Shown: positions 24,789-31,944 of the stretch, piece after piece
How positions within the stretch are numbered: the stretch's first letter is position 1
Layout of the letters: each line of letters opens with the position of its first letter
Assembly (NCBI GenBank): GCA_902167325.1
Contig: LR632930.1
Location: 3,844,001-3,908,000 of the forward strand
DNA length: 64,000 nucleotides
Direction of reading: 5' to 3'
Source: Chitinophaga pinensis
GTDB lineage: Bacteria; Bacteroidota; Bacteroidia; Chitinophagales; Chitinophagaceae
Notes under the pieces: generated by a model
What the model was told of the DNA's origin: nothing
What the model saw: the letters and a program-made list of their open reading frames with translations, nothing else
Databases searched by the model: none
Translations under genes and position numbers: made by a program

Positions 24789-25796
24789 ATGCCGGTTAAC
24801 ATACTTGCCATAGAATCTTCCTGCGACGATACCAGCGCAGCCATTATTTCCGACGGGAAAGTACTGTCCAACGTAATCGCCGGACAGGCGGTGCACGAAC
24901 AATACGGAGGAGTAGTGCCTGAGCTGGCTTCGCGCGCCCATCAGGAGAACATCGTTCCGGTGGTAGACCTTGCTTTGAAGAAAGCCGGTATAACCCCGGC
25001 AGAACTCAGCGCAATCGCTTTCACCCAAAGCCCCGGACTCATCGGCTCCCTGCTGGTAGGCAGCTGCTTCGCCAAGTCCATGGCCATGGCGCTCGACCTC
25101 CCGCTTATCGGCGTACATCATATGCTGGCCCACGTGCTGGCCAACTTCATTGATGATCCTAAGCCATCATTCCCCTGCCTCTGCCTCACTGTTTCCGGCG
25201 GTCATACGCAGATCGTGCAGGTAGATGGCCCGCTGCAAATGAAGATCATCGGTGAAACGCTGGACGATGCTGCCGGTGAAGCTTTTGATAAATCCGCCAA
25301 GATCCTCGGTTTGCCATATCCCGGCGGGCCGCTGGTAGACAAATACGCCAAAGAAGGCAACCCCAAAGCCTACAAATTTCCGGAACCGCAGATACCCGGA
25401 CTGGACTTCAGCTTCTCGGGCCTGAAAACATCCATCCTTTACTTCCTGCAGGAAAACAAAGCGAAAGATCCGGCGTTCGTGGAAAAGCACCTCGCCGATA
25501 TCTGCGCATCCATCCAGCACAGGATAGTAACCATTTTAACCAATAAGCTGGTGAAAGCTGCTGAGGCAACGGGTATCACTGAAATCTGCATCGCCGGTGG
25601 CGTTAGTGCCAATTCCGGATTGCGGAATGCCCTCGAAACGCTGGGGCAGCAACGTGGCTGGAATGTCTACATCCCACAATTCCAATATTGTACAGACAAT
25701 GCCGCCATGATTGCCATGACGGCGCATTACAAATACCTGGCCGGGGCTTTCAGTCCTGCGGATACCGTGCCTACGGCCCGCGCGGCATTTGAATAA
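24789..25796 (+). CDS. tsaD: tRNA N6-adenosine threonylcarbamoyltransferase
   Basis: This 335-residue enzyme transfers the threonylcarbamoyl group onto A37 of ANN-decoding tRNAs, working with TsaB/TsaE. Family motifs: IESSCDDTSAAI at the N-terminus, VPELASRAHQ, the metal-binding H111-x3-H115 in HHMLAH, SGGHTQIVQV, DDAAGEAFDKSAK, GLDFSFSGLKT and TDNAAMIA near the end. Length is normal. It is followed after 9 bp by another tRNA A37 enzyme, TrmN6, so the two form an operon for modification of the same tRNA position. Confidence 0.97.
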   Translation: MPVNILAIESSCDDTSAAIISDGKVLSNVIAGQAVHEQYGGVVPELASRAHQENIVPVVDLALKKAGITPAELSAIAFTQSPGLIGSLLVGSCFAKSMAMALDLPLIGVHHMLAHVLANFIDDPKPSFPCLCLTVSGGHTQIVQVDGPLQMKIIGETLDDAAGEAFDKSAKILGLPYPGGPLVDKYAKEGNPKAYKFPEPQIPGLDFSFSGLKTSILYFLQENKAKDPAFVEKHLADICASIQHRIVTILTNKLVKAAEATGITEICIAGGVSANSGLRNALETLGQQRGWNVYIPQFQYCTDNAAMIAMTAHYKYLAGAFSPADTVPTARAAFE

Positions 25797-25805
25797 GCAC
25801 ATCCC

Positions 25806-26519
25806 ATGGGCAATTCGTGGTTCCAGTTCAAGCAGTTCAGGGTAGAGCAGGCGGGGAGCGCCATGAAAGTGTGTACAGACGCATGCATTCAGGGGGCCTT
25901 TACGGCCGCGCAGCTTTCTTCCTCACATCCTGCCCGCATACTGGATATCGGTACAGGCACGGGGCTGTTGAGCCTCATGCTGGCCCAGCAAACCATTTCC
26001 GGGATAGACGCTGTAGAGCTGGATGCATCCGCTGCAGTTCAGGCAGCAGCCAACTTCGCGGCCTCGCCCTGGAGCAAACGCCTTCGGCTTACAGAGAGCA
26101 ATATCAGCCATTACGAATCTCCCGAACCATACGACTTCATCATTTCAAATCCGCCTTTCTTTCAGCGCGACCTTCGCGGGCCGGATGCCCGCCGTACAGC
26201 GGCCATGCATACCACAACCCTGAATTATGAAACATTGCTGTCTGCCATTTGCCGCCTCCTGCGGAAAGACGGGCAGTTTTCAGTACTGTTGCCCTTTGAA
26301 GCCTTCACTGAATTTAACCAGCTGGCAAAGGCGGGCGGATATAGCCTGCTTGCCAGGCTCAATGTGCGGCAAACTCCTGCCCACGCGCCCTTCCGTTCCA
26401 TAGGGATCTTTGGTCAGGGAGTGCAGCAGCCGGATGCAGAACTTATCATCCACAACGCAGAACGGCAGTACACGCAGGCATTCATTGATTTACTGCATCC
26501 GTATTATCTCCATCTCTGA
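25806..26519 (+). CDS. trmN6: tRNA1(Val) (adenine(37)-N6)-methyltransferase
   Basis: This 237-residue SAM-dependent methyltransferase is related to E. coli YfiC/TrmN6, which methylates A37 of tRNA-Val. Seen are the start KQFRVEQAGSAMKVCTDACI, the SAM motif ILDIGTGTGLLSLMLA (45-60), acidic residues of the second strand (VELDASA) and the adenine-N6 motif N115-P-P-F. Co-transcribed with tsaD, 9 bp apart. Confidence 0.9.
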   Translation: MGNSWFQFKQFRVEQAGSAMKVCTDACIQGAFTAAQLSSSHPARILDIGTGTGLLSLMLAQQTISGIDAVELDASAAVQAAANFAASPWSKRLRLTESNISHYESPEPYDFIISNPPFFQRDLRGPDARRTAAMHTTTLNYETLLSAICRLLRKDGQFSVLLPFEAFTEFNQLAKAGGYSLLARLNVRQTPAHAPFRSIGIFGQGVQQPDAELIIHNAERQYTQAFIDLLHPYYLHL

Positions 26520-27039
26520 TGACGGGAAACATTATGGTCTACCGGGTTGCGGGAGGTCACTATCGTATATGCATAAGCGTGCAGGCGTTAGTTCGATCAC
26601 ATCAGGGTTCCTGATGTTGTTCCCTTTGTTTCCCGATAAATCATATGAGAAAAACGCGCCTCTGTAATTGTTGCCATGAACATGCAAGAAAATATTACCG
26701 TTTGTGCCTCAGGCGCAGCTGAACAAGTTTAATGTAACGCCGGTTAGTGGCGATAATATGGCAACTGCAAAATAGATACAGCGCTATCGGTTACTTTGCC
26801 GTTATTAATCCTATAACGATGTAATATTAACTTCAAAACCCTTAGCCAATACCAAACTATTTTTTAATTGAACCCCTCCTGCAGCGTTAATATGCTTTGT
26901 GTTTGTAACCCGAATAGGAATATTTAACGCCGGTAGATATTTGACTTCTTTTTTACCAGCCCACCCGAACATTTATTTCCTCATATAGTAGTGAGCGAAC
27001 GGTAAAAGCTATTTGCCAGCTACTTTAACTATTTATAAT
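26520..27039. other. AT-rich intergenic region upstream of the nucleotidyltransferase-lectin gene
   Basis: No gene, RNA or secure promoter is recognised in about 520 bp. Composition becomes visibly AT-richer than the trmN6 side and stays so to about 29.0 kb. Confidence 0.4.
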
Positions 27040-28617
27040 ATGCAAAAGACTAAAACTTACTGTGTACTGTTAATCCTTGGATGCTTGTTTTTTGGTACAC
27101 GGCTTTCCGCCCAGATATCAGCGGAACTGGAGCCTTATTTCGATTCTTACACCAGATTTATTACCAGCAATGAAAGAGATAGTGTGGTTCTTTACAGTCA
27201 GTATGGAAGAATAGTGAGGGATACGGCAAAACTTAAAACCAGTTTAAGTGCCGCCTTCCCGGGAAAAACATTTTCGGATTTCAAGTTTTTGATAGTTGGC
27301 GGTTATGGCACTAATACTCCGGTAAGAAGCAGCGTTGGCGGGGAAGGGTCGGATCTGGATCTTAATATGCTATTCAAAATTAACAATGGTATTAGAGCCG
27401 ATATTTCAGCTTATACATTTAAAGACAAGGTAAAAAGCTGGCTGACGTCAGTTTTTGTGAAAACAGCCTATTCTAATTATACATTTCATCTGAAGGATCC
27501 TGTAGTGGAAATTGTAGCTGATACTACTTTCCCGGATGGCACCACTTTCTCTTACCATATGGATATTGGTTCATTTAACCAACTGAGTGTTCCTCAGAAT
27601 CCCGCTTGTCTTCCGGTTAATTTATGTTCAGAAATGGCCTGGGGAATAGGTCAGGATAATGATATCAACGCAGCAGTCTGGAGTGAAACGGCTTCCCCTG
27701 GCTTTACAGGAGATTTTAATCTGAAATTTCCGGTAAGTTCTTTAGCTGGTAGCAAAGTACTCAGTATTTGCAAAATGCTAAAATACTGGAATAAGAATGT
27801 TAATTATAGTACTATCCCGGATGAAATTCCGCCGTCGCTCGTTTATCTGGTAGCCAATTATAATTGGGTTCCGCCATATGCGGCTCCCACAACCTACCGG
27901 CTGCAACAGCTGATAGCTGATGTAGACAGCCTGCGGAAGAACGTCTTTAACAATAATTGCACTTCCGTAGCAGGAGCTGCACTGAATGTACCGTTTTACA
28001 CTTCTATGGACCCGAACCTCCTGAATAAAATGAGTACGAACGCAAAGCAAAATTTATGTAATTCCCTGAAAAAGCTGTCTGATACTTTACACTTTGTAGC
28101 GAATCAAACTAATTTGCAAAGAGCGCTCCTGGCATTAAGTAATGTGTTCCCGCATTTTAACAATGTGCCACCCGGGACTTATCGAATTACTTCATTTGAT
28201 AGTGAAAAGGTTATTTATCCCAAAAATGGCAGTATTGCAACCGGCGATACCATCGTACAGTATACTTCAGGTCCCGAGTCTGACAAGAAATGGGTTTTAG
28301 GGAATATTGAGGGTACTCCTCAGGGGAAATTCTATTATGTTATTACCAATGTGCAAAGCGGAATGGTACTGGATAACACAGCTAATTCACTTACCCAAGG
28401 CACCCCAATGATTCAGTACCCTTTTAACAATGGAAATAATCAAAAATGGGAGATCGTCTTTATTGGATATAGTGGAACAAAAAGGATATACCGGATAATA
28501 AACAGGCATAGCAATCTTTTACTGGATGTAGAATACCCTTCGATAGACAATAATGCAAGGATTATTCAATGGGAATTAAACGGATATCCTAACCAGCAGT
28601 GGTATTTTGTTGAATAA
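27040..28617 (+). CDS. exported cGAS/OAS-like (CD-NTase fold) nucleotidyltransferase with ricin-type lectin domain
   Basis: A 525-residue protein from ATG 27040. A signal peptide (1-25, cleavage near RLSAQ) precedes a polymerase-beta-like nucleotidyltransferase domain (about 30-300). It shows the GG motif (G87-G88, in LIVGGYGTNTPV), the metal-binding pair D105-L-D107 in GSDLDLNM, and a third acidic residue D175 in YHMDIG. The OAS/CD-NTase helical signature follows (CKMLKYWNKN at 244-253, IPPSL at 263-267). Residues 378-525 are a ricin B-type beta-trefoil with three repeats ending KKW, QKW and QQW (W418, W470, W521). CD-NTases make cyclic oligonucleotide signals inside cells, so export is unexpected. 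No effector or Cap gene is adjacent. The toxin-like reading is inference. LILGC at 11-15 is a poor alternative lipobox. Confidence 0.8.
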   Translation: MQKTKTYCVLLILGCLFFGTRLSAQISAELEPYFDSYTRFITSNERDSVVLYSQYGRIVRDTAKLKTSLSAAFPGKTFSDFKFLIVGGYGTNTPVRSSVGGEGSDLDLNMLFKINNGIRADISAYTFKDKVKSWLTSVFVKTAYSNYTFHLKDPVVEIVADTTFPDGTTFSYHMDIGSFNQLSVPQNPACLPVNLCSEMAWGIGQDNDINAAVWSETASPGFTGDFNLKFPVSSLAGSKVLSICKMLKYWNKNVNYSTIPDEIPPSLVYLVANYNWVPPYAAPTTYRLQQLIADVDSLRKNVFNNNCTSVAGAALNVPFYTSMDPNLLNKMSTNAKQNLCNSLKKLSDTLHFVANQTNLQRALLALSNVFPHFNNVPPGTYRITSFDSEKVIYPKNGSIATGDTIVQYTSGPESDKKWVLGNIEGTPQGKFYYVITNVQSGMVLDNTANSLTQGTPMIQYPFNNGNNQKWEIVFIGYSGTKRIYRIINRHSNLLLDVEYPSIDNNARIIQWELNGYPNQQWYFVE

Positions 28618-28717
28618 TAAGGGGCTGAAAAATTCTTGAATTGTATAGCGGGTTTTACGCGTAACAGCCATTGCGTACGCAGGAAGAAGAGATTGAATTA
28701 ATTGGCTTATAAAAGAA

Positions 28718-28757
28718 GAGGCTGTTTCCTTTGTTTATAAATACAGGAGACAGCCTC
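28718..28757 (+). terminator. hairpin after the nucleotidyltransferase-lectin gene
   Basis: A 13-bp stem with one G-U pair (GAGGCTGTTTCCT with AGGAGACAGCCTC) and a 14-nt loop lies 100 bp after the stop, with TTTTT a few bases on. It is probably the gene's terminator. Confidence 0.5.
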
Positions 28758-29011
28758 AGGCATTTTTAAGAAACTGTTTGAAAGCAGAATCAGGACTAGT
28801 TGCAGGGTCTCAAAAATAAGTTTTTCTTATTATACATGGAGTGCATTCCCTTACGCTTCATATGTTGCAGCAGTACCGGACTATTAACTATGGTGTACCT
28901 GTAACTAGCGCTGTTGAAAATGGCAAATCTTGAGAAAAAGTAAAGCCATATGCTATTTATGGGCCAGAGCAAGCGGGAATCAACGATAATAAACGGGAGG
29001 GGTGAAATTAA
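28758..29011. other. intergenic, nothing recognised
   Basis: AT-rich sequence with no supported ORF, RNA gene or promoter. Confidence 0.4.
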
Positions 29012-29056
29012 GAAAGCCTCGTAAATTATGCAAGTTGCATTATTTACGAGGCTTTC
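29012..29056 (-). terminator. long perfect hairpin just after tRNA-Leu
   Basis: A perfect 15-bp stem (29012-29026 with 29042-29056, core GAAAGCCTCGTAAAT) with an inner palindrome (ATGCAAGTTGCAT) begins 4 bp after the tRNA 3' end. It most likely ends the tRNA transcript or marks its processing site. Confidence 0.65.
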
Positions 29057-29060
29057 GCTG

Positions 29061-29145
29061 TGCCCAGAACAGGAATCGAACCTGCACTCCGTTGCCGAAA
29101 CAAGATTTTGAGTCTAGCGCGTCTACCAATTCCGCCATCTGGGCA
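29061..29145 (-). tRNA. tRNA-Leu (anticodon CAA)
   Basis: An 85-nt cloverleaf on the minus strand: acceptor stem TGCCCAG/CTGGGCA, D-arm GGCGGAATTGGTAGACGC, anticodon loop CTCAAAA (anticodon CAA, for UUG), a long class II variable arm, and T-arm GCAGG-TTCGATT-CCTGT. The CCA end is not encoded. The anticodon stem has one apparent T-T mismatch (CTAGA/TCTTG). Confidence 0.95.
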
Positions 29146-29158
29146 TACGATCCGGCCG

Positions 29159-29491
29159 TCAGGCCTTATCGCGGGTTGCAAATGTAGAAATTCTTTGTTG
29201 AATCCGCAATAAATATTTCAGTTTTGCATAACATTCTTTCAGTAAAGTTACCTCAGCTGGGGTAGCCTTCCCTTGGGAGAAAGCCGTCAGTTCAGGGGTT
29301 ACCTCTTCTTCCAGCCTGCCCATCCATTCGGCGATCCTGCGGCCCAGCAGCAGCACCGCCCCCTCATCTCCGCCGTGCTCCAGCGTAAACAGCTGGCTGT
29401 TCACTTCCAGCATCTCCATCATGAAGATCTCGGGTAGTACATATTTCTCCCCGGGCGCCATCAGCCCTTCGAATTTTTTCAGTTCCTCCAT
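29159..29491 (-). CDS. uncharacterised small helical protein
   Basis: A 110-residue protein starting at the ATG of MEELKKFEGLM; upstream in-frame codons (to 29668) overlap the divergent dehydrogenase and are unlikely to be used. It is predicted to be almost wholly helical, with charged amphipathic helices (LLLGRRIAEWMGRLEEEV, AEVTLLKECYAKLKYLLRI). No family is recognised. It reads toward the tRNA gene and is divergent from the saccharopine-dehydrogenase-like gene. Confidence 0.6.
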   Translation of the reverse strand: MEELKKFEGLMAPGEKYVLPEIFMMEMLEVNSQLFTLEHGGDEGAVLLLGRRIAEWMGRLEEEVTPELTAFSQGKATPAEVTLLKECYAKLKYLLRIQQRISTFATRDKA

Positions 29492-29570
29492 CCGATTTTG
29501 CAAAAAAGCAAATTTACAGTAATGTTGCAGCATTCGATTCAAACACCACGAAACAATCCACGAAACAAAC

Positions 29571-30779
29571 ATGACTTCCTTACACATCGGATTGATCCGG
29601 GAAGAAAAGATTCCGCAAGATAACCGCGTTGCATTTACCCCACAGCAATGCCAATGGATCCTCTCCAATTACCCCACCGTACAAATTACTGTTCAGCCAT
29701 CGCCGCACCGCAGCTTCAAAGATGATGAATACCGCGCCGCGGGCATCCACGTCAATGAAGACCTTTCCGGTTGCGATACCCTGCTGGGCATCAAAGAAGT
29801 ACCGGTAGAAAAGCTGCTGCCCGGCAAAACGTACCTGTTCTTCTCCCATACTAAAAAGCTGCAGCCCCAGAACCAGCACATGCTGCAAACCATTATGGAA
29901 CGCAAGATCACGCTGATCGATTATGAGTGCCTCGTACATCCTGACGGACAGCGGATCCTTGGCTTCGGCTTCTTTGCAGGGGTGGTAGGAGCGCATAACG
30001 GACTGCTCGAATTTGGCCGCCGTACCGGACTGTTCAACTTCAAACGGGTACATGAGTGCCACGACTTCCAGGAGCTGATCACCCACTACTTCGGGGTGAA
30101 GCTGCCCCCCGTAAAGATCGTGACCACAGGGTCAGGCAGGGTAACTGCGGGCATACTGGAAGTAATGGGCCTGCTGGGCATCAAATACATCCCGCCGGAA
30201 GAGTTCCTTATCAACGAATACGCTTATCCCGTATATACCCAGCTCAAAGCGGGAGAACTTTACCTCCGCCGCTCCGATAAAACGTACAGCCGGGAAGATT
30301 TTCATAACCATCCGGAGCTGTACGACTGCAAATTCCTGCCGTTCGTTACCTGTTCTGACATCCTCATGAACGGTATTTACTGGGATCAGGATATTGCCCC
30401 GTTATTTACCTGGGACGATCTTGCCAAAGAAAACTTCCGCATACAGGTAATTGCTGATATTACCGACGACCAGGGCGGTTCTGTACCCTGCAACCTCGGT
30501 GATGCCACCATAGAAGACCCTGTGTATGGCGTGCACCGCAAAGAACGTGGAAAGATTGCGCCTTACGATGCCGAAGGCGTTACCATGATGTGCGTGGGCA
30601 ACCTGCCCAACGAGCTGCCCAGAGATGCTTCCCAGTTCTTCGGAGACCATCTCATGAAGTACGTGTTCGATGATCTGGTGAACGGTGGCAGTGAAATGAT
30701 TACCAAAGCCACCATCACGGATAATGGCCATCTTACCGACCGCTACGCTTACATGCGCGACTATGTGGATGGGAAATAA
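29571..30779 (+). CDS. saccharopine dehydrogenase-like NAD-dependent oxidoreductase
   Basis: A 402-residue protein of the alanine dehydrogenase/transhydrogenase N-terminal family. It is closest in pattern to lysine-forming saccharopine dehydrogenase (LYS1): IGLIREEKIPQDNRVAFTP at the start, FFSHTKKLQPQN with the active-site histidine and lysines, the nucleotide-binding VKIVTTGSGRVTAGILEVMGLLG, and IADITDDQGGSVPCNLGDATIEDPVYG near the end. The likely reaction is reversible NAD-dependent cleavage of saccharopine or a related imino-acid. No lysine-pathway gene is nearby to confirm it. It ends 9 bp from the convergent DUF6194 gene. Confidence 0.82.
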   Translation: MTSLHIGLIREEKIPQDNRVAFTPQQCQWILSNYPTVQITVQPSPHRSFKDDEYRAAGIHVNEDLSGCDTLLGIKEVPVEKLLPGKTYLFFSHTKKLQPQNQHMLQTIMERKITLIDYECLVHPDGQRILGFGFFAGVVGAHNGLLEFGRRTGLFNFKRVHECHDFQELITHYFGVKLPPVKIVTTGSGRVTAGILEVMGLLGIKYIPPEEFLINEYAYPVYTQLKAGELYLRRSDKTYSREDFHNHPELYDCKFLPFVTCSDILMNGIYWDQDIAPLFTWDDLAKENFRIQVIADITDDQGGSVPCNLGDATIEDPVYGVHRKERGKIAPYDAEGVTMMCVGNLPNELPRDASQFFGDHLMKYVFDDLVNGGSEMITKATITDNGHLTDRYAYMRDYVDGK

Positions 30780-30788
30780 ATCAGGCAG

Positions 30789-31211
30789 TTAATGCTCACT
30801 CGGCTTCGTCTGTTTCCGTTCAAACCTTTGTTTGGCGATAAGGTATGACTCTTCAATGTACCGAAGGGTGTCTGTCATTTCTGTGCCTTCCGGATTGAGG
30901 ATGCAGATGTAATACTGCGCTGCATAATGAGGATGTGGCAGGAAGCGGTTTAACATCGTATAGTCCGTCGCTGCATCCGCATCCGGGAACAGTGTGGCAA
31001 ATGTTTCTTTTTTAATACCAATATTAACCCTGTAAACGCCTTCGCGGGAGAGGTGGGAGATATTGTCGTATTCATTATCGGATAAGGCAACGGTCACCAC
31101 CGGGAGGGCTTGTTCTGATGCATAGAAATAGAAGATGTATCCCCCATGTTCCATGCGCGTCACGTTCGGGAGATGGGCTGCAATGAATTGTTCGATTTGT
31201 TGTACTGACAT
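30789..31211 (-). CDS. DUF6194 family protein
   Basis: A 140-residue protein with the family pattern FYFYA, VALSDNEYDNISHLSREGVYRVNIGIKKETF, LNRFLPHPHYAAQYYICILNP. Cytoplasmic, function unknown. It is divergent from the HxlR regulator, which may control it, since HxlR regulators often act on the neighbouring gene. Confidence 0.75.
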   Translation of the reverse strand: MSVQQIEQFIAAHLPNVTRMEHGGYIFYFYASEQALPVVTVALSDNEYDNISHLSREGVYRVNIGIKKETFATLFPDADAATDYTMLNRFLPHPHYAAQYYICILNPEGTEMTDTLRYIEESYLIAKQRFERKQTKPSEH

Positions 31212-31251
31212 AATCCGGGTAGTTTGAACGCGTAAAGTTAGGGCGATGGAT

Positions 31252-31259
31252 TACATTTG
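31252..31259 (+). promoter_or_regulatory. -7 box TACATTTG of the HxlR gene
   Basis: An exact TAnnTTTG match 45 bp upstream of the HxlR start, in the divergent region with the DUF6194 gene. An upstream TTTG is present (31223-31226), but the gap of 25 bp is longer than usual. Confidence 0.45.
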
Positions 31260-31303
31260 AAAAGTACTTACCTCCGCGTCACTAAGTGACATGCATTAAA
31301 GTA

Positions 31304-31666
31304 ATGAGCATGGATAAGCATTTGAAGTCAAAAATAAACCCGGAGCCTTGTCCGTTCCAGGAAGCGATGGACTTACTGTCCGGCAAATGGACCATGTCAA
31401 TCGTAAATGCCCTTATGAGCGGAACCTTACGATTCTCGGAACTGGAACGTGCTATAACAGGCATCAATACCCGGATGCTGGCCCGTGAGCTGAAAGCGCT
31501 GGAGCGGAAGTACATCATTACCCGCAAAGCTTACCCTACCGTACCCCCGACAGTTGAATATACCCTCACAGAAAAAGGGGAGTCCCTGAAACCGGTGCTG
31601 ATCGAAATTCAGGCCTGGGCTATGCAAAACTATTCCCGCTCACTTAACAGGGAAAACAACCCCTGA
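31304..31666 (+). CDS. HxlR-family winged-helix regulator
   Basis: A 120-residue DNA-binding protein with the HxlR signature: the single cysteine in PEPCPFQEAMDLLSGKWTMSIVNAL, then LRFSELERAITGINTRMLARELKALE and TVPPTVEYTLTEKGESL. The conserved N-terminal cysteine often senses aldehydes or oxidants in this family. ATG 31304 is preferred over 31286 because the extra residues are not family-like. Confidence 0.9.
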   Translation: MSMDKHLKSKINPEPCPFQEAMDLLSGKWTMSIVNALMSGTLRFSELERAITGINTRMLARELKALERKYIITRKAYPTVPPTVEYTLTEKGESLKPVLIEIQAWAMQNYSRSLNRENNP

Positions 31667-31730
31667 TGCACGTGCCCGGAATTGGGCGTTATCACACATA
31701 AATAATAAGTAATGTAACGGGTGGTGGCAG

Positions 31731-31738
31731 CCCCCCCC
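31731..31738 (+). repeat. run of eight C upstream of the giant adhesin gene
   Basis: A C8 homopolymer lies 207 bp before the adhesin ATG and 65 bp after the HxlR stop. It is the only conspicuous homopolymer of its kind noticed here. Confidence 0.7.
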
Positions 31739-31944
31739 GCAGGGGTAAATATTTCGTCCTGTTTATCTGCAGGGGATCACTTAATCCTGGCGGGGATTAA
31801 ACAATTATTCCACCTAATGCGTTGATTCCTATGTTCCGAGACCCAACCGAATAATTTCTGAATACACCTGAGTTACCCAAAAGTACGCTTATATAACGGA
31901 GCCACCGGTCCGTTCGATTGCAATGAAACCAATCCTGTTTGTGT

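Noticed and set aside
26520..29060. A CBASS-type defence operon around the nucleotidyltransferase
   Set aside because: No effector, Cap2/Cap3 or HORMA/TRIP13 gene is adjacent, and the enzyme carries a signal peptide.
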